From Firmicutes bacterium CAG:145 (GTDB lineage: Bacteria; Bacillota; Clostridia; Peptostreptococcales; Anaerovoracaceae), in assembly GCA_000435715.1 (NCBI GenBank), contig FR882590.1, positions 74,307-93,053 on the forward strand: 18,747 bases of DNA, in the 5' to 3' direction. The notes beneath the pieces were generated by a model. That model did not search any database and had not been told where the DNA came from. It worked only from the letters and a program-made list of their open reading frames with translations. The position numbers and the translations under genes were made by a program. Below, in pieces: positions 1-7,650 of this stretch. The stretch's first letter is position 1, and the number at the start of each line of letters is the position of its first letter.

Positions 1-13
1 GAGCCGGCATCTG

Positions 14-754
14 TTATAATTTTTCGTATTCTTCATCTGACACAGGTTCGAGCCATTGATTTTGAGTATCTTCTCCCGGGACTTCAATAGCTATATGGCT
101 GAACCAGCAGTCTTTCTTGGCCCCGTGCCAATGTTTTACATTGGCAGGAATATCCACTATATCTCCCGGCATTAGGCTCCTTGCCGCCTTGCCCTGTTCC
201 TGATACCAACCTTCGCCTTCTACACATATGAGTATTTGTCCGCCTCCGCCGGCAGCCCTGTGTATATGCCAGTTATTGCGGCATCCCGGTTCAAAAGTAA
301 CGTTAGCCATGAACATTCCCCAGCGGCCCGGTTCAGTAAGCGGTTTCAGATAAGAATTTCCTTTAAAGTACTGAGCATATGCCTCATTGGGCTCTCCCAT
401 ACCGAACATTCCTCCGTGAGCCGTTTCTGTCCGGTCATCAGCATATACTTCTTTTGCCATATTGAATACGGCCCAAGCGTTTGGCCATCCGGCGTAAAAG
501 GCCGCATGAGTTATTATTTCGGCCATCTCCTCTTTGGTGAGGCCGTTGTTTCTGGCATTTATAAGATGATATTTCAGGGAATCATCCACCAATCCCTTAC
601 CCATGAATATACATACGGTCACTATGGATCGGTCTCTCAGAGAAAGCTTATCTTCTCTTGACCAGATCTGGCCGAACAGTACATCGTCATTGAGTTGTGC
701 AAATTTAGGAGCAAATTCTCCCAGACTATCTCTTCCGGCAGTCTGTTTTTTCAT
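14..754 (-). CDS. Carboxymuconolactone decarboxylase-like / cupin fusion protein
   Basis: 246 aa, two domains. Residues about 10-105 resemble the gamma-carboxymuconolactone decarboxylase (CMD/AhpD-like) fold: H63 precedes an NNGLTKEE stretch and H83 precedes AFYAGWPNAW, both typical of the CMD family. It lacks the CxxC of AhpD peroxidase reductases, so a peroxidase-reductase role is unlikely. Residues about 140-230 form a cupin: H163 and H165 in WHIH, Q173 where many cupins have Glu, and H208/H210 after PGDIVDIPANV, giving a plausible metal site. An AGGAGG site lies about 9 bases before the ATG. It is the last gene of the alcohol dehydrogenase/flavodoxin cluster, 19 bp after the flavodoxin stop. 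The fold is recognised from family knowledge; the substrate cannot be told. A role in small-molecule or electrophile metabolism is inferred from neighbours only. Confidence 0.85.
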   Translation of the reverse strand: MKKQTAGRDSLGEFAPKFAQLNDDVLFGQIWSREDKLSLRDRSIVTVCIFMGKGLVDDSLKYHLINARNNGLTKEEMAEIITHAAFYAGWPNAWAVFNMAKEVYADDRTETAHGGMFGMGEPNEAYAQYFKGNSYLKPLTEPGRWGMFMANVTFEPGCRNNWHIHRAAGGGGQILICVEGEGWYQEQGKAARSLMPGDIVDIPANVKHWHGAKKDCWFSHIAIEVPGEDTQNQWLEPVSDEEYEKL

Positions 755-773
755 TTCTATAATACCTCCTGAT

Positions 774-1373
774 CTACTTGATTTCTTCTAACCATTTTCT
801 GACTTCATAGCTGCTGTCATCAGCGCCTGCGGAGCTTATCTGCAGCCCTTTTTTTATCTGCGCCTCCGGCTCAGCCTCTCTTATAACAGAGACCGACTGA
901 GAGATGCTGCTGCTTCCCGAAGTGCAGAATGGAACTATAGTCTTTCCTGAAAAGTCATACGTGTCAAGAAACGTATTCATTATCCTCGGCAGGCTGCCCC
1001 ACCATATGGGATAGCCTATATAAATGGTATCGTACTCTGAAAAGTTTTCTATAGTATTTGAAATAGCAGGGCGAGATTCAGGGTCGTTCATCTCTATATT
1101 GGCTCTGCAGTTATCGTTATTGTAATTTAAATCTTCTTCGGTATAAGGTTCTTCAGGTACTATCTCGTGAAGCTCGCTTCCTGTCTGAGCAGCGACCTCT
1201 TCTGCTACGGCCTTTGTATTACCTGTGCAGGAGAAATAGACCACTATAGACCTAACGTCAGTATTCTGCTGCGCTGCCTGATCATCCCCGCTGGCTCCCG
1301 AATTTCCTCCCGAGCAGGATGTCATGGCCAGGACCAGCATTACCGCCATTATCGATGCCAGTAACTTTTTCAT
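774..1373 (-). CDS. Lipoprotein flavodoxin
   Basis: 199 aa. The N-terminus is a lipoprotein signal: MKK, a hydrophobic run, then AMTSC with C20 as the probable lipidated residue, followed by a Ser/Gly/Asp-rich linker to about residue 40. The rest is a flavodoxin: an FMN phosphate loop SCTGNT (48-53) after a VVYF strand, and a second FMN-contact region GYPIWWGSLPR (120-130) with two tryptophans. Flavodoxins are usually cytosolic one- or two-electron carriers, so this one is probably anchored outside the membrane. The start codon overlaps the stop of the MerR-like gene by 4 bp (ATGA), with GAGGAA about 6 bases upstream, so the two are translationally coupled. It is cotranscribed with the alcohol dehydrogenase and the CMD/cupin gene. 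Reductase partner unknown. Confidence 0.9.
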   Translation of the reverse strand: MKKLLASIMAVMLVLAMTSCSGGNSGASGDDQAAQQNTDVRSIVVYFSCTGNTKAVAEEVAAQTGSELHEIVPEEPYTEEDLNYNNDNCRANIEMNDPESRPAISNTIENFSEYDTIYIGYPIWWGSLPRIMNTFLDTYDFSGKTIVPFCTSGSSSISQSVSVIREAEPEAQIKKGLQISSAGADDSSYEVRKWLEEIK

Positions 1374-1732
1374 ATTGTTCCTCTTTTATTTTTCTTCTTG
1401 ATCTGAAATCTCAGATAATCCAATTTGTCAAGCTGTTCTTCTTTAATATGTATCATTTCGAGAATATGCCGCCGCTTTTCATCCAGCATTTCTAACAGTT
1501 CCTCTGTCTTATCTTCTCTCTGCAGTGCTCTCTTCATGTACTCTCGGGTTTCTTTCTCGGAAAATCCCGCGTCGTGAAGAGTTATCATCAAACTGAGCAT
1601 TCCTACATCATACCCCTCCGGGCTTTTTTTAAACACTCCTCCATCTCCTATTACCTGCTTGATGATCTCTTCATATTCGTTCAGTATGTGATCCGATATC
1701 ATACAGCACTTTTGTATCTCTTCTTTTGTCAT
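1370..1732 (-). CDS. MerR-like small protein lacking a clear HTH
   Basis: 120 aa. Residues about 42-70 (DVGMLSLMITLHDAGFS then EKETREYM) match the segment of MerR-family regulators that follows the winged helix, and residues 76-113 form a charged amphipathic helix like the MerR dimerisation coiled coil. The N-terminal 40 residues do not show the usual MerR helix-turn-helix or RYYE signature, so DNA binding is doubtful. It begins 12 bp after the alcohol dehydrogenase stop with AAGGAGA about 7 bases before the ATG, and its stop overlaps the flavodoxin start. It could be a divergent regulator, a dimerisation partner that modulates another MerR protein, or a ligand sensor. The MerR relationship is from pattern only. 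Confidence 0.6.
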   Translation of the reverse strand: MTKEEIQKCCMISDHILNEYEEIIKQVIGDGGVFKKSPEGYDVGMLSLMITLHDAGFSEKETREYMKRALQREDKTEELLEMLDEKRRHILEMIHIKEEQLDKLDYLRFQIKKKNKRGTI

Positions 1733-1744
1733 GGCAAAGTCTCC

Positions 1745-2908
1745 TTAAAAACACGACTTTAACACTTTTAAGATATCTTCTTTTTCCATCTTGAGATATC
1801 CTCCGCCTTTTACAGAAGATTCTGCTATATCAGAAAACATCTTGTCGGTGGCTCCCAGTTCTCTTAGAGTTTCAGGAAGCCCCAGTTCCCTGATAAATTC
1901 TCTCAGAGCCTCGATTCCCGCGAGGGCCGCCTGTTCTTTTGTAAGCCCATTTGTGTCGATATTCCAGACTCTCTTTGCATATCTGACAAATTTATCTATA
2001 CCGTCTTTATAAATGTATCTATAATACGGTACAGAGATGACCGCAAGGCCCTCTCCGTGAGGGCAATCCGTATAAGCACCCACCTGATGTTCGATCATGT
2101 GAACTTCCCAGTCCTGCTCCTTAGAAAGTCCTGTTATCGTATTCAATCCCATCGTCGCACACCACATGATATTGCTTCTGGCCTCGTAATCCTCAGGGGC
2201 TTTCAGCGCTGCTCTTGAACTTACGATCAGGGATTGCATGATTCCTTCTATAATGTAATCTGTAGTATTATCGTCTGTTCCCGTAAAATACTGCTCCATC
2301 AGATGCGACATTATATCGAAGATGCCGCTTACCATCTGTTTTTTAAGAACAGTAAAGGTATATTCAGGGTTTAGAATAGAAAACCTTGGATTGACATTAG
2401 AAGGGTAAGTCCTGCCTGCCTTTATCTTTTTCTCCTCGTTGGTTATGACAGAGCCGCCGTTCATTTCTGATCCTGTTCCTGCCATGGTGAGAACGCAGCC
2501 TACCGGCACTAATTCGTTATCCACATCCTCAAAATCTATCCAATATCTCTGCCATGGGTCTCCCTTGCAGTATGCCGATACGGAAATCCCCTTAGCGCAG
2601 TCTATTACGGAACCTCCGCCCACGGCCAAGATGAGATCTGTATGATTTTCTTTTACCAGCCTTACCCCTTCCATCATCTGCATATAAGTCGGATTGGACT
2701 TGATCCCGGAAAGCTCCGTCACGTTCTTGCCGCACTTTTTAAGCACGGATATTATATCGTCATAGAGACCGCTCTTCTTTATGGAGGATTTTCCATAGAC
2801 CAACAGGATATTAGGTCCGTAATTCTCCAGTTCCTCGGATAAATATTTCATGGATTCTTTTCCAAAAAATATCTTAGTAGGATTATAAAAGTTAAAATCT
2901 AAATTCAT
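1745..2908 (-). CDS. Iron-containing alcohol dehydrogenase (BdhA/YqhD-like)
   Basis: 387 aa, the usual length for the butanol dehydrogenase/YqhD branch of group III metal-dependent alcohol dehydrogenases. Visible motifs are the nucleotide-binding GGGSVID (97-103), AGTGSEMNGGSVIT (143-156), and metal ligands D198 and H202 in FDIMSHLMEQY, H270 and H284 in VHMIEH and CPHGEG, spaced as in this family. It should reduce aldehydes to alcohols (or the reverse) with NAD(P)H in the cytosol; the exact substrate is open. It is the first gene of a four-gene cluster with MerR-like, flavodoxin and CMD/cupin genes. A good promoter and a hairpin lie between it and the upstream LysR gene. GAGGG about 10 bases before the ATG is a moderate ribosome site. 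Confidence 0.93.
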   Translation of the reverse strand: MNLDFNFYNPTKIFFGKESMKYLSEELENYGPNILLVYGKSSIKKSGLYDDIISVLKKCGKNVTELSGIKSNPTYMQMMEGVRLVKENHTDLILAVGGGSVIDCAKGISVSAYCKGDPWQRYWIDFEDVDNELVPVGCVLTMAGTGSEMNGGSVITNEEKKIKAGRTYPSNVNPRFSILNPEYTFTVLKKQMVSGIFDIMSHLMEQYFTGTDDNTTDYIIEGIMQSLIVSSRAALKAPEDYEARSNIMWCATMGLNTITGLSKEQDWEVHMIEHQVGAYTDCPHGEGLAVISVPYYRYIYKDGIDKFVRYAKRVWNIDTNGLTKEQAALAGIEALREFIRELGLPETLRELGATDKMFSDIAESSVKGGGYLKMEKEDILKVLKSCF

Positions 2909-2930
2909 AATTGTTCGTCCCTCTTCTCAA

Positions 2931-2965
2931 ATAAAAATATAGGTACCCGTCTGCCGGATACCTAT
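2931..2965 (-). terminator. Hairpin terminator or attenuator after the LysR gene
   Basis: ATAGGTA (2939-2945) pairs with TACCTAT (2959-2965), with an inner CCG/CGG pair; on the minus strand the stem is followed by a U-rich run (ATTTTTATTT). It can end LysR transcription. Since the alcohol dehydrogenase promoter sits just upstream, the hairpin may also lie at the very start of that transcript. Confidence 0.6.
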
Positions 2966-2993
2966 AGTATAGATACGTCGTTTAAAAATGCAA
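2966..2993 (-). promoter_or_regulatory. Promoter of the alcohol dehydrogenase cluster
   Basis: On the minus strand, TTGCAT (2988-2993), a 16-base spacer, and TATACT (2966-2971), just after the LysR stop codon. Transcription would begin in or beside the left arm of the following hairpin. Confidence 0.65.
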
Positions 2994-2998
2994 AATGC

Positions 2999-3886
2999 TT
3001 ATATTTCATCATTATCCATGCATTTTATGTATTCTTTTATAAAGTCTACTAAAGCATCTGCCGCATGCGACATGGTCTGATTCTTTTTCCATGCCAATAC
3101 CGTATTGCTGATAAGAACAGGATAGAGGGGGATATACTTCATTCCCTCATAGCTGCAATTTAGCTTCAGATTCAAGAAGACGCCCATATTCTCTCTTCCA
3201 AGGGCAGCCATATTATACGGCAGATTTCCGCCGGCGATGATATTTAGCTTATCGGCATATTCTCCGAACCAGTTCACCAGTTCTCCTTTTATCATCTCCC
3301 TATCGGAAAGGATCAGCGATCTGAAGGCCAGATCCTTTGGTTCAACATGCTCCCTTAAAGCCAGATCAGAATCTTCAGATACAAGAACTCCCCATTCTTC
3401 TCTGACGGGACTCCTGACGAATTCATATTTTCTGATGTCCACAGGCTCCAGCAGAAAACCTATATCCAAAACTCCTCTTTCGATCCTCTCCTTGATATTG
3501 TCAGAGTTGCCGCTGTATATCTCATATTTTACTCCGGGATGTTTTTCACGAAACGAAGTCAGTATGCGAGCAAGAAGTCTGCTGTTTAAGTATTCACCGC
3601 TGCCTATGCTTATCTCTCCGCTTATTTCATCTTCTAAAATAAGCTCCCGTTTCGTCTTTTCTGACAAGGATACGATCTCCTGAGCCCTGCGCCTCAAAAG
3701 CATGCCCTGTTCTGTCAGGATTATGCTGTGCTTGCTTCTGATGAAAAGTTTCACACCCAGTTCTTCTTCCAGCTGCATCATCTGGCGCGACAGCGTGGGC
3801 TGAGTCAGATGAAGCAGAGCCGCCGCCTTTGTAATATTCTCTTCCCTGGCAATGGTTAGAAAATAGCCTAAGACTCTGATATCCAT
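2999..3886 (-). CDS. LysR-family transcriptional regulator
   Basis: 295 aa, typical LysR length. The N-terminal winged helix-turn-helix covers residues about 1-60, with the classical pattern AREENITKAAALLHLTQPTLSRQ followed by ELGVKLFIRSKHSIILT. The remainder fits the periplasmic-binding-like effector domain (for example ISIGSGEYLNSRLL and the LDIGFLLEPVD strand). It starts 19 bp after the stop of the transporter permease gene and may be read through from that operon. AAAGGA lies a rather long 12 bases before the ATG. Downstream is the alcohol dehydrogenase cluster with its own promoter, the most likely target, though LysR genes are more often divergent from what they control. Effector unknown. 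Confidence 0.92.
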   Translation of the reverse strand: MDIRVLGYFLTIAREENITKAAALLHLTQPTLSRQMMQLEEELGVKLFIRSKHSIILTEQGMLLRRRAQEIVSLSEKTKRELILEDEISGEISIGSGEYLNSRLLARILTSFREKHPGVKYEIYSGNSDNIKERIERGVLDIGFLLEPVDIRKYEFVRSPVREEWGVLVSEDSDLALREHVEPKDLAFRSLILSDREMIKGELVNWFGEYADKLNIIAGGNLPYNMAALGRENMGVFLNLKLNCSYEGMKYIPLYPVLISNTVLAWKKNQTMSHAADALVDFIKEYIKCMDNDEI

Positions 3887-3905
3887 ATTAGAGATACATC
3901 CTTTC

Positions 3906-5483
3906 TCATATCAATTCATTTTGTGTAAGAAAATCCCTGGCCACTTCCGATGGGTCCCTGCCCTCTTCATCAACCTGATAATTGAGTTCCTGCATGACCT
4001 GATCTGTGAGATATTCTCCCAGGTGGTCGATCACATCCCTTAGTTCAGGATATTCCTTCAGTATATCTTCATTTATAAGCGGTATAGCATAATAAGGAGG
4101 AAAATATCCGTCGCTATCCTCAAGAGTCATCAGCCCGAACTTCTTCAGCATACCGTCGGTAGCAAAGGCGTCAACCACCTGGGCTTCTCCGTTTTCCAAA
4201 GCTGTATATCGGGGAGAGCCGTCTATTCCAACTACATCCTTAAAATCGAAACCGTACTTTTCTATGAGGCCGGGCAATGTATCAGGGCGGTTCTGAAATT
4301 CGAGAGTAGAAGCAAGGGTAAGCTGAGAATCATATTTTTTCAGATCTTTTATGGTCTTTATTCCGTATTTTTGCGCTTCTTTTGGATACATGGCCAGAGT
4401 ATACGTGTTGTTCAGCTGAGCCTGATTCAAAACGTCTATACCATACTTTTCTTTAAGTTCTTTCTTACAGGTTTCATATACGAGATCCATATCTGTTTCA
4501 GCGTTATGGCCCAGTATATTCATGAATACGGTTCCGGTATAGTCCACATACATGTCTATTTCGCCTTTACGCATGGCTTCGAAGCAGACCTGGCTTCCTC
4601 CCAGGTTTTCTTTTCGTATGACTGAGATGTCCGTATGAGCTTCGATATAGTCGGCATAGAGGTTGCACAGTATTATCTGTTCTGTAAAGTCCTTGCTTCC
4701 GATCGTGATGCTCTTTTCATCCTTTCCGAGGCTTCCTACAAAAGAATTGACCAATATGACTGCTGTCAGAAGGCCCGCGACGGCTATGACCAGCTTTTCG
4801 CGGCGTCTCTTCCTTTTAAGATTTTTGACCTCTGAAGTAAAATTCTTCTGAAGGCTTATAGGCGTGACCAGCTTTTCTACTATTCCCATCAGAAAATCCA
4901 CTATGAGCGCCAATATGCAAGCCGGAATTGCCCCTGCCAAAATCTGCAGGTTGTTCACAGTTCTGATTCCGGAGAAAACCAGGTACCCCAGGCCCCCTGC
5001 TCCAATAAATGCCGCCATGGTCATAAGTCCTACGGCTGTAACTGCCGAGATCCTCACACCTGCCATGATGACGGGAAGGGCCATAGGAAGCTTCACCTTA
5101 TAAAGCACCTGCCATCGGGTGAGGCCTATGCCTCTGGCAGCCTCTACCATAGCCGGATCTATGCCCGATATTCCTATATAAGTATTTTTTATGATAGGCA
5201 GCAGCGAATATATTATGACCATCACCACTGCAGGGAGAGTTCCTATCCCCAGCAAAGGTATGGCCAGTCCCAAAAGCGCCATACTGGGCACCGCCTGAAT
5301 GACGTTCGCCGCTCCTACTATAGGTCCGCTTAATTTTTTTACATAACTTATAAGTATGCCCAGAGGAACTCCGATGACGATAGCAATTCCCACCGCAATT
5401 ACTGTCATCACTATATGTTCCAGCAGCAGCTCCGTTATCTGAGAGAAATGCTGGCTCATATAATTAAACAAAGATACCATCAT
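3906..5483 (-). CDS. Glycine betaine/choline-type ABC permease fused to its substrate-binding domain
   Basis: 525 aa fusion of two OpuC/ProU-type parts. Residues about 1-215 are the permease: several membrane segments and the EAA loop EAARGIGLTRWQ that docks onto the ATPase. After a basic stretch (KRKRRREK) a membrane span at about 230-250 leads to an extracellular binding domain (about 257-525) starting SITIGSKDFTEQ, with DYTGT, NNTYTLA and FPPYYA segments carrying aromatic residues expected in a quaternary-amine cage. Such fusions are known in Firmicutes; related fusions (EgtU) take up ergothioneine, so the substrate cannot be fixed by eye. It overlaps the ATPase stop by 4 bp (ATGATGA) behind a GGGGGTGAG site, so the pair is translationally coupled. 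Confidence 0.92.
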   Translation of the reverse strand: MMVSLFNYMSQHFSQITELLLEHIVMTVIAVGIAIVIGVPLGILISYVKKLSGPIVGAANVIQAVPSMALLGLAIPLLGIGTLPAVVMVIIYSLLPIIKNTYIGISGIDPAMVEAARGIGLTRWQVLYKVKLPMALPVIMAGVRISAVTAVGLMTMAAFIGAGGLGYLVFSGIRTVNNLQILAGAIPACILALIVDFLMGIVEKLVTPISLQKNFTSEVKNLKRKRRREKLVIAVAGLLTAVILVNSFVGSLGKDEKSITIGSKDFTEQIILCNLYADYIEAHTDISVIRKENLGGSQVCFEAMRKGEIDMYVDYTGTVFMNILGHNAETDMDLVYETCKKELKEKYGIDVLNQAQLNNTYTLAMYPKEAQKYGIKTIKDLKKYDSQLTLASTLEFQNRPDTLPGLIEKYGFDFKDVVGIDGSPRYTALENGEAQVVDAFATDGMLKKFGLMTLEDSDGYFPPYYAIPLINEDILKEYPELRDVIDHLGEYLTDQVMQELNYQVDEEGRDPSEVARDFLTQNELI

Positions 5484-6631
5484 CTCACCCCCTTATTCGC
5501 AGCATCGCCGCTGATCTGATCGCCTGATATGAATTGTTTACTCATGGTAGATACAAGGCTGCTGCTGGTCAGAAGTCCGGCCAGCCTGCCTTCTTTGTCT
5601 ACCACAGGCACATTGCTCACATCACTTTCTTCTACCATCTTGAGCACATCAACTATATTATCTTCTACGTATGCAAGATAATTAGCCTCATGCATCATGC
5701 CGCCGGCGTCGGCCAGAGGACTGGCTTTGAACAGATCTTTTCTGCCCACTATACCCTGAATACAGTTAGAATCGTCCACTACTATCAGAGTATCGATGTG
5801 ATGATCATGCATCCGTTTTATGCATCTGCTCCTGCTCAGATTGGCTTTGCAGGTCACAGGCTTCTTTATCATAAAGTCCTTGACCTTTATATATTCGGGC
5901 GAATCCCATATCCTGTTTATACCCACAAAGTTGGCGACGAATTCATCCGCCGGATTTTTCAGTATCACTTCCGGAGTATCATACTGCAATATATGGCCGC
6001 CTCTCATTATACAGATCTTGTCTGCGATCTTTACCGCCTCATCCATGTCATGGGTGACGAATATCATGGTCTTGGCCATTTTCTCCTGAAGCTCCAGAAG
6101 CTCGTCCTGCAGGCTGCTTCTCGTAACCGGATCGAGAGCAGAAAACGGCTCGTCAAACAATACTATCTCAGGATCACCTGCCAGAGCTCTTATCACTCCT
6201 ATCCTCTGCTGCTGTCCGCCTGAAAGCTGGCTGGGATATCTGTCCAAATATTCTGCCGGATCCAGATCCACCATTTTCATAAGCCTCTTTGTGTTTTCGG
6301 TTATTTTGCCTGCATCCCTTTTTTCAAGCCGCTCTATGATCTCTATGTTCTGTCTTATAGTCATATGAGGGAACAGGCCGCCTTGCTGGATTACATACCC
6401 CATCCTACGCCTCAGCTTTACGGGATCAAGCTCATCAATATTCTCTCCGTCTATATAGATATCTCCTGCCGTCGGATGTATCAGGCGGTTTATCATCTTC
6501 AAGGTGGTAGTCTTGCCACATCCGCTGGGTCCTATGAGCACGGTGAGATGCTTGTCCTCTATTTCCATGGAAATATCAGATAAAACGACTTTGTCTTTAA
6601 ATTCTTTCGTCACATTTTTAAATTCTATCAT
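5480..6631 (-). CDS. Glycine betaine/choline-type ABC transporter ATPase with CBS domains
   Basis: 383 aa. The ATPase domain shows Walker A GPSGCGKTT (34-42), the Q-loop region in YVIQQGGLFPHM, signature LSGGQQQR, Walker B IVLFDEPFSALD and the switch histidine in FVTHDMDEA. The C-terminal third holds a CBS pair: one beginning MIKKPVTC and containing TLIVVDDSN and IVGRKDL, the second containing VSNVPVVDKEGRLAGLL. In OpuA-type transporters the CBS pair senses ionic strength, so this transporter is probably osmotically gated; that is family knowledge. It heads the operon with the permease/binding fusion. A GGGGGAGA site lies about 9 bases before the ATG, and a strong promoter lies upstream next to the divergent TetR gene. 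Confidence 0.93.
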   Translation of the reverse strand: MIEFKNVTKEFKDKVVLSDISMEIEDKHLTVLIGPSGCGKTTTLKMINRLIHPTAGDIYIDGENIDELDPVKLRRRMGYVIQQGGLFPHMTIRQNIEIIERLEKRDAGKITENTKRLMKMVDLDPAEYLDRYPSQLSGGQQQRIGVIRALAGDPEIVLFDEPFSALDPVTRSSLQDELLELQEKMAKTMIFVTHDMDEAVKIADKICIMRGGHILQYDTPEVILKNPADEFVANFVGINRIWDSPEYIKVKDFMIKKPVTCKANLSRSRCIKRMHDHHIDTLIVVDDSNCIQGIVGRKDLFKASPLADAGGMMHEANYLAYVEDNIVDVLKMVEESDVSNVPVVDKEGRLAGLLTSSSLVSTMSKQFISGDQISGDAANKGVR

Positions 6632-6679
6632 CCAAAATTCTCCCCCTTTTTCTCCTCTTAATTTCAGTGTATATAATAT

Positions 6680-6707
6680 ATTTTACTACAAAAACAGATT
6701 TTGTCAA
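6680..6707 (-). promoter_or_regulatory. Promoter of the betaine-type transporter operon, with inverted repeat in spacer
   Basis: Minus strand TTGACA (6702-6707), 16-base spacer, TAAAAT (6680-6685). The spacer and -35 region contain the inverted repeat ACAAAA-N5-TTTTGT (6688-6704), well placed to be a repressor operator. Confidence 0.7.
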
Positions 6708-6788
6708 AATCTCCTCTCCGGGGCTAAAAGAGCCCTGTAATCTTTCTTTTATTTCAGAACAGATAATTTATCCCTTGATCCCTGGCGC

Positions 6789-6832
6789 TTCACATGGTAA
6801 AATAAAAACATATATTATATTTTGTTTTTATT
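6789..6832 (+). promoter_or_regulatory. TetR gene promoter with 10-bp-arm palindrome
   Basis: TTCACA (6789-6794) and TATATT (6811-6816), 16 apart, form a likely promoter. A perfect inverted repeat with 10-bp arms, AATAAAAACA (6801-6810) and TGTTTTTATT (6823-6832), encloses the -10 element. This is the expected arrangement for an autoregulated TetR-family operator. The rest of the 6632-6849 gap holds the divergent transporter promoter and a small GGGCT/AGCCC hairpin near 6721-6735. Confidence 0.6.
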
Positions 6833-6849
6833 AGTGAGGGAAGATTAAA

Positions 6850-7473
6850 ATGCCGAAGGTAGCCTATTCAGAAGAAGAACGTAAGCAGATCAGGCAATCC
6901 CTGATAGCAGCAGGGCTGGATCTGATGTCAAAACAAGGTATACAACATACTACAGTTGAACAGATCTATAAAAAAGTGGGTATCTCTCGTACTTTCTTCT
7001 ATTCTTTTTTCCCTGCCAAGGAGGATCTCATCGTAGAAGCGCTGTATCTGCAGCAGCCCAGGATAATCGAATATGCCAAGAGCCTGATGAAGGATCCTTC
7101 CTTAACCTGGCGGCAGGCAGTCAAACAATTTCTCAATTCGTGCTGCTACGGTGAGAAAAACGGTATAGCAGTCCTGACTATAGAAGAACAGAAGCTGATT
7201 TTCAGACGGCTGTCCGATGAAAATTATGAGATCTTTCGCCGAAAACAATCCCTGCTCTTTGGAAAGATATTAGAATGTTTCGGTATAAAAGCAGATAAAA
7301 ATCGTATAGCCCTTTTTACCAATCTGAGTCTGACGGCCATGATAGTGTGCAGGACCATACCGGATACTCTTCCCCTGTTCGTTCCCGAGGTGGCGCGTGA
7401 AACGGTAGATTTTCAGATCGAGGCCATCATAGACCGACTGCAGCAGCTTAAAGGGGATAATCCAATATTGTAA
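6850..7473 (+). CDS. TetR/AcrR-family transcriptional regulator
   Basis: 207 aa, typical TetR size. The N-terminal helix-turn-helix is clear: RQSLIAAGLDLMSKQG, then TVEQIYKKVGISRTFFYSFFPAKEDL (about 35-60). The C-terminal ligand domain is not distinctive. GAGGGAAGA precedes the ATG by about 8 bases. It is divergent from the betaine-type transporter operon across a 218-bp control region containing two A/T-rich inverted repeats, so it probably represses itself and perhaps the transporter; this is inference from layout. Ligand unknown. Confidence 0.9.
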   Translation: MPKVAYSEEERKQIRQSLIAAGLDLMSKQGIQHTTVEQIYKKVGISRTFFYSFFPAKEDLIVEALYLQQPRIIEYAKSLMKDPSLTWRQAVKQFLNSCCYGEKNGIAVLTIEEQKLIFRRLSDENYEIFRRKQSLLFGKILECFGIKADKNRIALFTNLSLTAMIVCRTIPDTLPLFVPEVARETVDFQIEAIIDRLQQLKGDNPIL

Positions 7474-7478
7474 TAATC

Positions 7479-7532
7479 CAGATCCGTCCGGATACTTCAT
7501 TTCTTCTTAATATTCAGACGGATTTGATTTTA
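7479..7532 (+). terminator. Possible terminator after the TetR gene
   Basis: CAGATCCGTC (7479-7488) can pair with GACGGATTTG (7517-7526) with one G-U pair and a long loop of 28 bases, followed by ATTTT. The long loop makes this tentative. Confidence 0.4.
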
Positions 7533-7584
7533 CTCACAATAAATACTTTTTTTAAGTTTTATCTTTATTTTGACAGACTGCCGT

Positions 7585-7614
7585 GTAAATCCCGGCTGAA
7601 CTCAGCCTGTTTAC
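7585..7614 (+). other. Two-tier hairpin upstream of the 161-aa gene
   Basis: GTAAA (7585-7589) pairs with TTTAC (7610-7614) and, inside it, GGCTG (7594-7598) pairs with CAGCC (7603-7607). It lies 36 bases before the start codon, where a 5' leader would be. No U-tract follows, so it is not a terminator. I see no convincing promoter in 7527-7650. Confidence 0.4.
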
Positions 7615-7650
7615 CGGTTTGCTGATATATAATTTAAGGAGGAACTGATC

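Noticed and set aside
236..661. Long plus-strand open frame opposite the CMD/cupin gene
   Set aside because: It lacks a ribosome site, has unlikely composition, and lies wholly opposite a gene with clear family motifs. The same holds for the frames opposite ferritin (9731-10189), the betaine ATPase (5534-6223) and glyA (16901-17302).
6721..6735. GGGCT/AGCCC hairpin between the divergent TetR and transporter genes as a terminator
   Set aside because: Only five pairs, no upstream gene to terminate in either direction, and no clean U-tract.
7628..7633. Perfect TATAAT upstream of the 161-aa gene as a -10 element
   Set aside because: Transcription would start inside the AAGGAGG ribosome site, leaving none, and no -35 is correctly spaced. 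The good TTGACA at 7570-7575 is about 50 bases away and cannot pair with it.
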